DNA of 64,000 nt, taken from NCBI GenBank assembly GCA_964602525.1, contig CAZRSA010000001.1, forward strand, positions 1 through 64,000, written 5' to 3'. Positions 15,934 to 24,823 of this stretch are shown piece after piece. A program made the position numbers and the translations under genes. The stretch comes from Lentisalinibacter sp964602525. GTDB lineage: Bacteria > Pseudomonadota > Gammaproteobacteria > Steroidobacterales > Woeseiaceae. Position 1 is the stretch's first letter; every line of letters begins with the position of its first letter. The notes beneath the pieces were generated by a model that saw only the letters and a program-made list of their open reading frames with translations, searched no databases and had not been told where the DNA came from.

Positions 15934-17418
15934 ATGGACGAACGCAAGGATCTCAGGCTGATACTCAACTCCCGGGTACCGATCATCGTGGTGGAAACCC
16001 ACGAGGAGAACCGGGTGCTCGACCTGCTGCGCGACGTGAACCTCACCGGCGGTGACTACCGGCCGCTCTACCGCTGGACGATTACCGACGGACTGCAGCG
16101 TCTCGACATCGAGCTCGAGCCCCAGCTGCACAACAGCCAGCCGTCGGACGTGCTGCGCCACATCCGCGCGGTGGACAAGCCGGGCCTGTATGTGCTGCTG
16201 GACTTTCATCCCTACCTGGAGGACCCGGTCAACGTCCGGCTGATCAAGGACATCTGCATCGGCTTCCGCAACGCCCACCGGCACCTGGTCCTCATCAGCC
16301 ACCGCATCAGCCTGCCGGCGGAGATCGAGCGCTTCTCCGCGCGGCTGGAACTGAGCATGCCGTCCCCGGAGCGGCGGGAGGAGATCGTGCGCGCGGTCGC
16401 CCGGGAGTGGGCCCGGGGCAACGCCGGTCGGCCCGTGCGGACGGACCGGCAGGCCTTCGAACTCCTGATCCGCAATCTCGGCGGGCTCACGGCCGCCGAT
16501 ACGGAGCGCCTGGCGCGCAACGCCATCTTCCACGACGGCGCCATCTCGGCCGCCGACATCCCTGAGGTGATGCGGGCGAAATACGAGCTCCTGAACCGGG
16601 GCGGACCCCTGTCCTACGAATACGAGACGGCGGACTTCGCCGAGGTGGGCGGGCTCGCCCGGCTGAAGAGCTGGCTGGAGCGGCGCCGCGGCGCATTTCT
16701 GAAACCGGGCGAGAGCCGCCACCTGGACCTCCCCCGGGGACTGCTGCTGATCGGCGTGCAGGGCTGCGGCAAGAGCCTGGCCGCCAAGGCCACCGCCGGC
16801 GTCTACGGTATCCCGTTGCTTCGCCTCGACTTCGGCGCGCTGTACAACAAGTACCACGGCGAAACCGAACGCAACCTTCGCGAGGCGCTTCGCACCGCCG
16901 AGGTCATGTCACCGTGCGTGCTTTGGATCGATGAACTGGAGAAGGGACTCGCCGGCGGCAACGACAACACCGGGACCAGCCGGCGCGTACTCGCCACGTT
17001 CCTGACCTGGATGGCGGAAAAGCGCGAGCAGGTATTCGTGGTGGCCACCGCGAACGAGATCGAGGAGCTGCCGCCGGAACTGGTACGCAAGGGTCGCTTC
17101 GACGAGATTTTCTTCGTCGACCTGCCCGGCCCGGAGGTGCGGCGGGAGATCTTCGCCCTGCACCTCGCGGCCCGGGATCTCGATGCGGACAGTTTCGACC
17201 TCGCGGCGCTGGCCGACGCCAGCCACGGTTTCTCCGGCGCCGAGATCGAGCAGGCCGTGGTCGCCGCCCTCTACACGGTGCACGGCTCCGACCGCACGCT
17301 GGACACCGCTGCCGTGCTCGCCGAGATCGAGGCGACCCGACCGCTCTCGGTGGTAATGGCGGAACGCATCGACCGCCTCCGACGGTGGGCGGAGGACCGC
17401 ACCGTACCCGCCGACTGA
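15934..17418 (+). CDS. AAA+ ATPase, Ycf46-like
   Basis: A 494-residue cytoplasmic ATPase. Residues 1-230 form the N-terminal region seen in cyanobacterial/plastid Ycf46-type proteins (RVPIIVVETHEENR near the start). The AAA+ module follows with Walker A GVQGCGKS (about 274-281), Walker B CVLWIDELEKG (about 329-339), a sensor-1 VATANEIEELP and the arginine-finger region RKGRFDEIFFVDLP. The helical lid ends near residue 470. Ycf46 has been linked to CO2 and photosynthesis regulation in cyanobacteria, but its role elsewhere is not known. It is followed 78 bp later by the FHA protein gene on the same strand. A weak -10 (TAGGAT, 15887-15892) lies upstream. Confidence 0.88.
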   Translation: MDERKDLRLILNSRVPIIVVETHEENRVLDLLRDVNLTGGDYRPLYRWTITDGLQRLDIELEPQLHNSQPSDVLRHIRAVDKPGLYVLLDFHPYLEDPVNVRLIKDICIGFRNAHRHLVLISHRISLPAEIERFSARLELSMPSPERREEIVRAVAREWARGNAGRPVRTDRQAFELLIRNLGGLTAADTERLARNAIFHDGAISAADIPEVMRAKYELLNRGGPLSYEYETADFAEVGGLARLKSWLERRRGAFLKPGESRHLDLPRGLLLIGVQGCGKSLAAKATAGVYGIPLLRLDFGALYNKYHGETERNLREALRTAEVMSPCVLWIDELEKGLAGGNDNTGTSRRVLATFLTWMAEKREQVFVVATANEIEELPPELVRKGRFDEIFFVDLPGPEVRREIFALHLAARDLDADSFDLAALADASHGFSGAEIEQAVVAALYTVHGSDRTLDTAAVLAEIEATRPLSVVMAERIDRLRRWAEDRTVPAD

Positions 17419-17480
17419 ACGCCGGTCCGGGCCGTCCGAGCGCACGGAATCACACTGTCCGCGCCGTTTCCCTGGGAGCG

Positions 17481-17489
17481 TGCTACACT
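17481..17489 (+). promoter_or_regulatory. Extended -10 promoter of FHA gene, candidate leaderless start
   Basis: TGCTACACT has the TGN extension plus a -10 hexamer (TACACT). It ends six bases before the ATG at 17496, so the expected transcription start coincides with the start codon. The only Shine-Dalgarno-like GGGAG is 18 bases away. Confidence 0.45.
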
Positions 17490-17495
17490 TTTTCC

Positions 17496-19187
17496 ATGGC
17501 ATCGGAGAGCAAAAACAAGATCGATGCTCTGGTGGACGACGACCCTACCGACGAGCTTCGTATACTGGGCTCCGGCGCCGATGAAGGCACCGCGGAGCTG
17601 CAGGGTCTCGACGACGGCACGATCAGTCGGGAAGAGAAGATTCTGTCCCTTCAATCCGACCTGGAGGAGCGCGGCGAACGCATCCGGTCGCTCGAGGATC
17701 GTCTCGGGCAGATGCAGGCGCGCTGGGACGAGGTCGAGCAGGAGCTGGCCGGGCGCGAGAGTGCTGCGACGGCACTTCGCCAGGAGCTGGATGCCGCTCG
17801 GGAACGCATTGCCCTCCAGCAGGAGCAGCTGAATGACGCTACCGAGCGCAGCGCCGCGCTGAACGAGGCCTTCGCTGCGGGCGAACGGCATCTGGCCGAG
17901 TCCGAGGACGAACGCAGGCGGCTCGAGGCCGAGGTGAACCATGCCAGGCAGGAAACCGGGCGGCTGCAGCAGGCGCTGGCCGACGCCGAGGAGGAGGACT
18001 CGCGATTACGATCCGGCCTCTCGCTACTGGTCCGTAGTCGGCGCGATGCGAGCCGGGCACGCCGGGAATCGAAGCGCCTTGAGCGGCGGCTCGCCCGCCG
18101 GGAAGCGTCGGCGCGCGCGCTGGAACGCGAACTGTGCCGCGTCCAGCGCGACAACCATGGGCTGCGCCAGCGCTTCGAACACCAGGACGCGCGCCAACGC
18201 GGGCTGGAGTCCACGGTCGCCGACCTGGAGGCCCGGCTGGCAGAGAACGCCGATTGGCGCGAGCGCGCCGAAGAACTCCGCAAGACCCTCGCCGAGGTGC
18301 GCGAGGCCGCCACCGAACTCGATCGATGTATTGACGAGCGTGACGGCACCATCGCTCGGCTGGAGGCGGAAAACGAAAAGCGCCGCCGCGAAGCGACGGA
18401 ACTGGGCACGGCACTGGAGCAGGCACGGGCCTCCGCCGGAGAGGCCGAACGGCTGCGGACCAGGGCCGCCGCAGAGCTGGAGGAGCGCGCGAGCGAGCTC
18501 CATCAGGTCTGGCAGGAATTGTGTGAACGTGACCAGGAGCTGGACAAGGCCCGGTCACGAATGGAGGAGATGGAGAGCCGCGTCAACGAGCTGAAGAGCC
18601 GGTTGGCCGAGCGTGAATCGCGCGACGAAACGGATTCGCAGACGATCGAATCGCTGCGTCGGGAGCTGCACGAAACTCGTGCGGAGTTGACTGCTGCTCT
18701 CGGCCGCAACAGTGAGCTGTCCGGCGAACTCGCGGAGCTGCGTTCTCAGGTCACGCGGCTGGGCGATATCGAGACATCGATGGAGAATCTCGATGCGCGC
18801 ATGGCGAAGAGCATGGTTGGGGAAGACGGGGCGGACACCGAACAGACACGCATCGGCCGTTCGCTGGTGGCCGAGATCAATGGTCGGGAAATTCGCTATC
18901 CCCTGTTCCGGGAGCGCATCACGATCGGACGCACCGCGGGTAACGACATCCAGCTGAAAACGCCATTCGTGAGCCGCTTCCATGCCGCGATCATCAATGA
19001 GCCCGGCCGGGTGCATGTCGTCGACCTCAGCAGCAAGAACGGCATCTACGTGAACGGCGAGCGCACGCCCGGCGCGGACCTGAGCCCCGGCGACACGTTG
19101 GTCATCGGCGACAACCAGTTCCGTTATCAGGAGACCACGCGTGAAACCTCACGGGAGGCCGGCCGCGAGTCGGGCTGCGACTCCTGA
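17496..19187 (+). CDS. Long coiled-coil protein with C-terminal FHA domain
   Basis: A 563-residue cytoplasmic protein without signal or membrane segment. After an acidic N-terminus (1-50) comes an almost unbroken coiled coil (about 50-445) rich in Glu, Arg, Leu and Ala. A C-terminal forkhead-associated domain (about 470-550) follows with ITIGRTAGNDI, VSRFHAAI and DLSSKNGIYVNG, which are the phosphothreonine-binding signatures (conserved Gly-Arg, Ser-x-x-His and Asn). It should bind a phosphorylated partner while the rod provides length or oligomerisation. No Ser/Thr kinase gene lies in the window. The neighbouring AAA+ ATPase could be a functional partner (inference from adjacency). Confidence 0.88.
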   Translation: MASESKNKIDALVDDDPTDELRILGSGADEGTAELQGLDDGTISREEKILSLQSDLEERGERIRSLEDRLGQMQARWDEVEQELAGRESAATALRQELDAARERIALQQEQLNDATERSAALNEAFAAGERHLAESEDERRRLEAEVNHARQETGRLQQALADAEEEDSRLRSGLSLLVRSRRDASRARRESKRLERRLARREASARALERELCRVQRDNHGLRQRFEHQDARQRGLESTVADLEARLAENADWRERAEELRKTLAEVREAATELDRCIDERDGTIARLEAENEKRRREATELGTALEQARASAGEAERLRTRAAAELEERASELHQVWQELCERDQELDKARSRMEEMESRVNELKSRLAERESRDETDSQTIESLRRELHETRAELTAALGRNSELSGELAELRSQVTRLGDIETSMENLDARMAKSMVGEDGADTEQTRIGRSLVAEINGREIRYPLFRERITIGRTAGNDIQLKTPFVSRFHAAIINEPGRVHVVDLSSKNGIYVNGERTPGADLSPGDTLVIGDNQFRYQETTRETSREAGRESGCDS

Positions 19188-19276
19188 TTGTGAGCACAGT
19201 CACGGACCATCCTGCCGCGCTGCGTTAATGTCCCGTGCATTGCGCGGCCGCGCAGGGGCGGACAGATACGCGACTG

Positions 19277-19546
19277 ATGGGCAGCAGGGAAGCACGGGCA
19301 ACGGAGTCGGCAGCATTGCGCGAACGCGGTCGCGCGCTGGCTGCGCGCCGTATCTGGCTGCCCACACTGCTGTATGAGGCGCTGCCCTATTTCTACATAA
19401 CGGCTGGGTTCCTGGCCCTTTTCACCACGCTCTATATCAGTGACTGGTACTGGGTCGTACCCTACTACCTGCTGTTCGCCGGCTGCTGCCTGCATCTGGG
19501 CGTCCGCATCTGGCGAAGGCGCCAGCGCGAGCGCCTAAGACCCTGA
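19277..19546 (+). CDS. Small hypothetical membrane protein
   Basis: An 89-residue protein with a basic N-terminus (1-30), two transmembrane helices (about 36-55 and 60-80, with aromatic YWVVPYYLLFAGCC) and a short Arg-rich tail. No family recognised. The ATG at 19277 lacks an obvious ribosome site, and a GTG at 19235 would lengthen the cytoplasmic arm. Its last 12 bases overlap the convergent ChaC-like gene. Confidence 0.6.
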   Translation: MGSREARATESAALRERGRALAARRIWLPTLLYEALPYFYITAGFLALFTTLYISDWYWVVPYYLLFAGCCLHLGVRIWRRRQRERLRP

Positions 19547-20110
19547 GGGGGCGCGCGGGTGCGGCGCCGCCGCGCGCAGCAACTCCTCCAGGGCAAAGAC
19601 CTCCTCTTCGGCGGGCGCCGCCAGCGCGCGCAGTGCCTCGGCGAGGCGGAGCACGTATTCCGTATTGGGCCCGCTGGGACCCGAACTCGCGCGGATCTGC
19701 TCTGCCATCTCGACGAGCGGCGCGGGGCCCAGGAAATGCTCCCCGGCCGGATCGGCTAAGTAGGTGACGGCCGTGCACCCGCGACCGTCGTCGAGTTCCA
19801 CGGCCAGTGTCCGTTTCAGATAGCCGTTCTTCTCGCGGTGATCGAGATAATCGATGACACCGCTCCCCGAGTCGGCGCCGATGCGGTAGGCGACGCCCCG
19901 GCAGCGAGCCCCCGCCTCCGGTGCAAGGGTCGCGACCCGGCCCGGCCGTGCGGGGGTGCCGCGGTGGTCGGTGGAGGCCTGCCAGAAACGCCGGACCTGT
20001 CCATGGCTCACGGCCGGCACCGCCTCGGCATGGGGAAAGTCAGGCCGCCATACCAGTGAGCCGTAGCCGAAGATCCACAGTTCGTCTTTGTCCCCTCCGG
20101 TTGCGGACAT
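19535..20110 (-). CDS. ChaC-like gamma-glutamylcyclotransferase
   Basis: A 191-residue cytoplasmic protein of the ChaC/GGCT fold. The substrate-binding FGYGSLVWRP is at about 14-23, and the catalytic Glu lies in YLDHREKNGY (about residue 93-98), matching the conserved Glu of ChaC enzymes that convert glutathione to 5-oxoproline and Cys-Gly. The RFWQASTDHRGTP segment is also typical. The ATG at 20110 is preferred because the conserved fold begins right after it; the frame stays open upstream to 20506. It would act in glutathione turnover, with no pathway partners adjacent. Confidence 0.88.
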   Translation of the reverse strand: MSATGGDKDELWIFGYGSLVWRPDFPHAEAVPAVSHGQVRRFWQASTDHRGTPARPGRVATLAPEAGARCRGVAYRIGADSGSGVIDYLDHREKNGYLKRTLAVELDDGRGCTAVTYLADPAGEHFLGPAPLVEMAEQIRASSGPSGPNTEYVLRLAEALRALAAPAEEEVFALEELLRAAAPHPRAPSGS

Positions 20111-20200
20111 CCGGGATACCTGGTTGCTGCATGCCGACGCAGGGCTTGATTCCGCCCGGCAAGTCGCCGAGCATCCCCGCTCTCCGGCCGGATTCTCGCA

Positions 20201-20494
20201 ATGCCAGACAAAAAAAACGATATCGGACCCATCCTGAAACGCGAGTTGCTGCTCGCCGTTGGACTGCTGCTGGCCGGCATACTGTTGCTGCCGGCGGCCG
20301 TCTACGGCGTGGGTTTCCTGATTTTCGGGGAATACCCCAACGGCCTGGCCGCCTTCTACCGCGAGATCTGGGGCGCGCTCGCCGGTGGCAACGGGGGCAC
20401 CTGGTTTCTCGTGCTCAGTCCCTGGCTGGTGGTCACGGCGGCCCGTCTCACCTGGCGCGGTATACGCCGCCCGCGCAACCGCAGCCCCGCGTGA
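20201..20494 (+). CDS. Small hypothetical membrane protein
   Basis: A 97-residue protein with two membrane helices (about 15-40 and 68-85) joined by a loop with GEYPNGLAAFYREIWGALAGG, and a basic C-terminus. No family recognised. It lies 90 bp from the divergent ChaC-like start. The ATG at 20201 has no clear ribosome site. Confidence 0.55.
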   Translation: MPDKKNDIGPILKRELLLAVGLLLAGILLLPAAVYGVGFLIFGEYPNGLAAFYREIWGALAGGNGGTWFLVLSPWLVVTAARLTWRGIRRPRNRSPA

Positions 20495-20557
20495 GGCTCG
20501 CCCCACAGGACGTCGAAACTGTGAAGCGGTTCACAGAACTTCCACGAAATCATGAAT

Positions 20558-20587
20558 TTGACGGATACTTTGACAAAATTCTGTAAA
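20558..20587 (+). promoter_or_regulatory. Candidate sigma-70 promoter
   Basis: TTGACG (20558-20563) and TGTAAA (20582-20587) are 18 bp apart in an AT-rich island of about 60 bases that stands out from the GC-rich surroundings. It would drive the small gene at 20673. Confidence 0.45.
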
Positions 20588-20672
20588 GTCTCGGGTGCAT
20601 CCTGCGGACCGGATAGCATAATAACGGCATCGTCCGACCGGTCGTCGGCGGCGCATCGAGAACAAGGACAGA

Positions 20673-21044
20673 ATGACGTCGTACCTGAAGAAACTGCTGG
20701 AAGAACGGCTGCTCGGCCGGTTCCGGTCGAACCAGGCACCGGCGCCCGGACGCGGCGCCACGCCGATACTGAACCGAATGTTGTCGGAGCAGCGTGCCCG
20801 CGAGCGCCGGCAGCCGCCCCGGCAGGAGGAGGCGCCGCCGCCTCCGCGGGTCGATCACCTGCCCGCGGGCACCCGCATCGTCTCCAACGGTAACGGCAAG
20901 AACGTCTACCTCGGCGAGATAGCCGGGGACGGGCGCGACGAAGTGCTGAAGCTGCTGGACGACCCCTCGCTGTCGATCGACGAGGACCACGCGTTCGACC
21001 CCTACGACCACTCCGATTCCTGGCGCCGCGACGACCACCGCTGA
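20673..21044 (+). CDS. Hypothetical protein
   Basis: A 123-residue soluble protein with no recognised family. A basic amphipathic N-terminus (LKKLLEERLLGRFR) is followed by a Pro/Arg-rich linker (about 25-60), a small conserved-looking core GTRIVSNGNGKNVYLGEIAGDG (about 66-87) and a strongly acidic tail with FDPYDHSD. AAGGA lies a few bases before the ATG, and a promoter-like AT-rich island lies 85 bp upstream. Confidence 0.55.
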   Translation: MTSYLKKLLEERLLGRFRSNQAPAPGRGATPILNRMLSEQRARERRQPPRQEEAPPPPRVDHLPAGTRIVSNGNGKNVYLGEIAGDGRDEVLKLLDDPSLSIDEDHAFDPYDHSDSWRRDDHR

Positions 21045-21185
21045 ACGTCCGCCGGGCGCGCACCCCTCGCCCTTGACATAACCCCTTGATTTTAATGCGG
21101 CTTGTGACCTGGTTCCTCGTTACCGGCCGGGCGCCGGTGGCAGACTGTTCTCCGCTGTCCCTGTTGACCACGGAGGGTGCGGCCG

Positions 21186-21701
21186 ATGAAGACGCCACTG
21201 ACTCGCCCCGCGGCCTGGATGCTGGCGATGCTGCTGGCCGGCGGGGCGCTGGCCGAAGAGGCGGCCGGTCCGCCGGCCCCCACGCCGCCTGCCGCCGCCG
21301 CGACTCCGTCGGCCGCAGGAGAGATCATCGCCCGCCCGGGCAGCAGCGCGGCCACCCTCGGCTTCACCCTGCTGCCGCCCCGCTTCCGCCACACCGCGCT
21401 GCCTGCGATGCGCTCCGCCGGGGCGGGCGACGGCGACGCGAGCCCGGCCATCGGCGCCATGGACTACCGGGACCGGGCGCCGCTCATTACCCGGCTGAAG
21501 GAACTGGACGGCCTGAGGCTGCTCACCTTCTGGGAGACCCGCGCATTCTCGGTGTTCTTCGGCGTCTCACGTGAGGGCATCGCCGGCCTGAACATCGCTC
21601 AGAAGAAGGACGACCCGGCGGAACGGGACGACGAGGAAGCCGGGCCGGAGGATCCGGCCCCCGAGCCTGCCTACCTGGCCGCTTCCGTCTACCGCCGCTA
21701 G
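21186..21701 (+). CDS. Hypothetical secreted protein
   Basis: A 171-residue exported protein of unknown family. The signal peptide is about 1-24 (MKTPLTRPAAWMLAMLLAGG, cleaved near ALA). An Ala/Pro-rich segment (25-45) follows, then LGFTLLPPRFRH, a YRDRAPLITRLKELDGLRLLTFWETRAFSVFFGVSREG core (about 92-125) and an acidic tail. The ATG at 21186 follows GGAGG by nine bases; a GTG at 21177 is rejected because it overlaps that site. It is convergent with the M28 peptidase gene, seven bases apart. Confidence 0.65.
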   Translation: MKTPLTRPAAWMLAMLLAGGALAEEAAGPPAPTPPAAAATPSAAGEIIARPGSSAATLGFTLLPPRFRHTALPAMRSAGAGDGDASPAIGAMDYRDRAPLITRLKELDGLRLLTFWETRAFSVFFGVSREGIAGLNIAQKKDDPAERDDEEAGPEDPAPEPAYLAASVYRR

Positions 21702-21707
21702 CCCCCC

Positions 21708-23480
21708 TCAGCCGTCTTCCCGGGCCGCGGCGGAGGCGTCCCGCGTTGCGCGAAACTCGTTGCCCTCGGCCCAGTTCGGCCAGTCCCGCGTTCCCGCCAG
21801 CGCTCGGCCCACCGAGAACAGCAACTCGATGTCTTCGACCACGCCACGCAGGTCCCAGTCCTCGCTGTATTCGTCGCTCACCTTGTGGTAGCGCTCGCTG
21901 ACCCAGGCGCTGTTGTAAGCGAGGCCGTATTCCCTGCCCTTTTCGCGGTGGTCCACGCCGCCGCGCAGATACAGTGCGGGCACGCCGCGCTTGGCGAAAC
22001 TGAAGTGGTCCGACCGATAGAAGAAGCCCTTCTCCGGCGTGGGCTCGCGCTCCAGGTGGCGCCCCTGGGCCTCGGCTGCCCGCGCCGCGTAGTCGTCCAG
22101 CTCGGAATTGCCGTAACCGATCACCGTAATGTCGTGGCTCGGCCCCACCAGCGACATGGCGTCCAGGTTGATGTTGGCCACGGTGCGTTCCAGCGGAAAC
22201 AGGGGGTGACTGGCGTACCAGGCGGAACCGAGCAGCCCCGACTCCTCCGCCGTCACGGCCAGGAACACCACGCTGCGCGCCGGTCCGGGCTCCAGGGCGG
22301 CGAACCCCTCGGCGATCTCCAGCATGCCGGCCACGCCGCTCGCGTTGTCCACGGCGCCGTTGTAGATGCGATCCTCCAGCACCGAGCGGGCCACGCCCAG
22401 ATGGTCCCAGTGGGCCGTGTACACGATGTACTCGTCAGGATGCTCGGTGCCCGGCAGCATGCCGACGACATTGGCCGATTCCATGCTGGCGAGGCTGTTC
22501 TCGACCGCAACGCTCGCCTGCAGGCCCAGCGGCCGCGCCTCGAAGTCCCGGGCCGCGGCCGCGCTCACCGCCTCGTCGAAATCCACGCCCGCCGCTGAGA
22601 AGACGGAGCGTGCTGCCTCGCCGGTCAGCCAGCCCTCGATGGCCACCCGCGGCGGCGCCGCATCGCCGAGGTCCAGGTCGAACTGCTCGCCGCTCCAGCT
22701 GCCGCTCACCACCAGCCAGGGATAGCCGGCCGCCTCGGTCTCGTGGACGATCAGCGCGCCGGCGGCACCCTGCCGCGCCGCCTCCTCGTACTTGTAGGTC
22801 CAGCGGCCGTAGTAAGTCATTGCGCGCCCGTTGAAGAGCTCCGGATCGCCGGTGGCGAAGCCGGGATCGTTTACCAGCATCACCACCGTCTTGCCCTCGA
22901 CGTCGAGACCCTCGTAGTCGTTCCAGTCGTATTCCGGCGCAACGATGCCGTAACCGACGAACACCATCTCGCTGTCGCTCAGCGATTCGGCTTCCTCGTA
23001 GCGCTTGGTCCACACCATCATGTCCTGCTGGTAGCGGAACGACAGCGTCTCGTCGCCGCCCCCGATCTCCAGCGACGTGATCTCCTCGGCCGTCACGGAG
23101 ACCAGCGGAACGGACTGCAGGTAGCTGTCGCCGTTGGCCGGCTGCAAGCCGGCCGCGCGAAATTCGGCGGTGAGGTAGTCGACCGTGTTGCGCTCGCCTT
23201 CGCCCCCTGGCGCCCTGCCCTGGAACTCGTCCGATGCGAGCACCTTGACGTGTTCGGCGAAATCCGCGGCGTCGATGGCGGCAATGGCATTGCCGGCGGC
23301 TGCATCCGCGGCGGCTGCATCCGCGCCGGCTGCGTCCCCGGCCGCGGCTGCCGGCGGCTCGCCCGCCGGCGGGCCCTCGTCCGGCGCTTGCCCGCCGCAG
23401 GCCGCAGTGAAAGTGCCAATAAGCGCTGCCATCGCGGCCGCAGCCGCCCGAAGTGATAACCGGCGCACAACGATGTCCAT
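21708..23480 (-). CDS. M28 family zinc peptidase with PA domain, lipoprotein
   Basis: A 590-residue envelope aminopeptidase-like protein. A lipoprotein signal (lipobox TAAC, Cys28) is followed by a low-complexity Ala/Asp/Gly stretch (about 40-75) and the peptidase core, into which a PA domain (about 160-310) is inserted. Zinc ligands of the M28 pattern are visible: His in AHWDHLG, bridging Asp in GAVDNASG, catalytic Glu pair in TAEESGLLGS, Asp in NLDAMS and His in YHKVSDEY near the end. AGGAG lies five bases before the ATG. The family removes N-terminal residues from peptides in the periplasm or on the cell surface. Confidence 0.92.
   Translation of the reverse strand: MDIVVRRLSLRAAAAAMAALIGTFTAACGGQAPDEGPPAGEPPAAAAGDAAGADAAAADAAAGNAIAAIDAADFAEHVKVLASDEFQGRAPGGEGERNTVDYLTAEFRAAGLQPANGDSYLQSVPLVSVTAEEITSLEIGGGDETLSFRYQQDMMVWTKRYEEAESLSDSEMVFVGYGIVAPEYDWNDYEGLDVEGKTVVMLVNDPGFATGDPELFNGRAMTYYGRWTYKYEEAARQGAAGALIVHETEAAGYPWLVVSGSWSGEQFDLDLGDAAPPRVAIEGWLTGEAARSVFSAAGVDFDEAVSAAAARDFEARPLGLQASVAVENSLASMESANVVGMLPGTEHPDEYIVYTAHWDHLGVARSVLEDRIYNGAVDNASGVAGMLEIAEGFAALEPGPARSVVFLAVTAEESGLLGSAWYASHPLFPLERTVANINLDAMSLVGPSHDITVIGYGNSELDDYAARAAEAQGRHLEREPTPEKGFFYRSDHFSFAKRGVPALYLRGGVDHREKGREYGLAYNSAWVSERYHKVSDEYSEDWDLRGVVEDIELLFSVGRALAGTRDWPNWAEGNEFRATRDASAAAREDG
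23295..23339. repeat. Three tandem 15-bp units in the M28 peptidase gene
   Basis: Units at 23295-23309, 23310-23324 and 23325-23339 share the pattern GGCGGCTGCATCCGC; the first two are identical and the third is diverged. They code for the Ala/Asp-rich linker after the lipobox, and in-frame copy changes would alter only its length. Confidence 0.75.
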
Positions 23481-23632
23481 GCTGACTCCTGTTTCGTTGC
23501 CGGCCGCCGGCGGGCGGCCGTGAATCCGAGCCGCACGGTATACCAGAAACGGCGAGCGTGTACACGCCCGCGGAATTGACCCCGTTATGCCCGCCGCGTA
23601 CGCTCGCCGCTACCTGCCGCGGAGAAAAAACC

Positions 23633-24202
23633 ATGACGCTGCGCATCAGCATCGAGCTCGAGGATTCCGATCTCGACCACTTCCGCCTGATCATGAAGGA
23701 GGCGCGCCAGGCCGCAGGCCGGGCCACCGAGGAGGAGATCATCGTCGCGGCCGAGAACCTGCTCGGCCAGGTCCGCGGGGGCAAGGTGCCCGCCTACATC
23801 CAGGAGCGGCTCGAGAAGCTCCGTGTGCTCACGGACATGCTGCGCGACGACGAGTGGAAGCTCCCGGACGAGGAGAAGAGCCGGGTGATCAACGCCCTGG
23901 CCTACTTCGCGGAGCCCGAGGATCTCATCCCCGATCACATACCCGGGCTCGGTTTCCTGGACGACGCCATCATGGTAGAGCTGGTCGTGCGCGAGTTGCG
24001 CCACGAGATCGAGGCGTACCAGGATTTCTGCGACTTCCGCGTGCGCGAGGAAGCGCGCCGCGGCCGGAAGAACGAAGACCCGGTCACCCGGGAGGAATGG
24101 CTGCGAAGCCGACGCCGCGAACTGCACTCGCGAATGCGCCGGCGCCGGCGCACCGAACGCAAGCGCGGCGGCTCGCGCCGCTCCCCCCTGTCGCTGTTCT
24201 GA
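23633..24202 (+). CDS. YkvA-like (DUF1232) protein
   Basis: A 189-residue protein with the DUF1232 signature INALAYFAEPEDLIPDHIPGLGFLDDAIMV near residues 85-115, here followed by a charged helical region and a very basic C-terminus (RMRRRRRTERKRGGSRR) that could bind nucleic acid or phospholipid. The family's biochemical role is unknown. The ATG at 23633 follows GCGGAGAAAA; the frame is open further upstream but without a ribosome site. A small gene begins two bases after its stop. Confidence 0.78.
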   Translation: MTLRISIELEDSDLDHFRLIMKEARQAAGRATEEEIIVAAENLLGQVRGGKVPAYIQERLEKLRVLTDMLRDDEWKLPDEEKSRVINALAYFAEPEDLIPDHIPGLGFLDDAIMVELVVRELRHEIEAYQDFCDFRVREEARRGRKNEDPVTREEWLRSRRRELHSRMRRRRRTERKRGGSRRSPLSLF

Positions 24203-24204
24203 GC

Positions 24205-24564
24205 GTGAGCGAGGCCGAAGGAGATCTCCCCCGGGACTACCGGGCGGCGGTCGCGGCGCTGGAACGCACGGTGGCCGGACAGCTGCGCGACGAGCTGGCC
24301 GAGGCGGGCGCCGACCGGGGAGAACTCGCAGTGGAACTCCAGCGCCGTCGTGACGACTACCGTACCTGGCACCGCATGGCAGAAGTACCCCGGCGGGTGG
24401 CCGGCGTCGCGGAACGCCTGATCCGGGGCGAGCCGGCTCCCGCGGCACGCCGCGAACTGGAACTGGCGGTGCTGGCCGCGATGGTCAGGGCCCACGAACG
24501 GGCACTGGGGCAGACGCCGGGTGCCGGCCGCCCGGGCGTCAGGGCCAGTAAAACCAGCCGGTGA
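24205..24564 (+). CDS. Small hypothetical helical protein
   Basis: A 119-residue protein from a GTG start two bases after the DUF1232 gene, which implies co-transcription. It is soluble, predicted mostly helical and charged, with an EDYRAAVAALERTVAGQLRDELA-like first helix and a WHRMAEVPRRVAGVAERLI helix. No family recognised. Its end overlaps the convergent membrane-protein gene by 26 bp. Confidence 0.55.
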   Translation: MSEAEGDLPRDYRAAVAALERTVAGQLRDELAEAGADRGELAVELQRRRDDYRTWHRMAEVPRRVAGVAERLIRGEPAPAARRELELAVLAAMVRAHERALGQTPGAGRPGVRASKTSR

Positions 24565-24823
24565 ACACCACGTCCGCCCACATCAGACCCTGGGCGGGCC
24601 AGCGCCACCAGAGCCCTTTCAGCTGCGCGTAGAAACTTGCCCCCGCCACGACTGTCATAGCCAGGAACAGTCCGAGACTGCCCACCAGCGGACGAAACTC
24701 CGCGGCGAGCCGCGGATATTCGTCGCCGAGGATGACGAAGATCAGCATCACCACGGCGAGGCCGAGACTGATCGAGGCGGCCGAGCCGAGGACGATGCCG
24801 GTGATTATGGTGAGTGGCTGCAT
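24539..24823 (-). CDS. Small hypothetical membrane protein
   Basis: A 94-residue protein with about three transmembrane helices (6-32, 45-66, 78-92) and an aromatic end (WADVVFTGWFYWP). No family recognised. The ATG at 24823 has no strong ribosome site. It is divergent from prc. Confidence 0.6.
   Translation of the reverse strand: MQPLTIITGIVLGSAASISLGLAVVMLIFVILGDEYPRLAAEFRPLVGSLGLFLAMTVVAGASFYAQLKGLWWRWPAQGLMWADVVFTGWFYWP

Noticed and set aside
21073..21096. TTGACA followed by an AT-rich stretch as a promoter for the gene at 21186
   Set aside because: The -35 is perfect, but the only -10-like hexamer (TTTAAT) is 12 bp away, too close for sigma-70.
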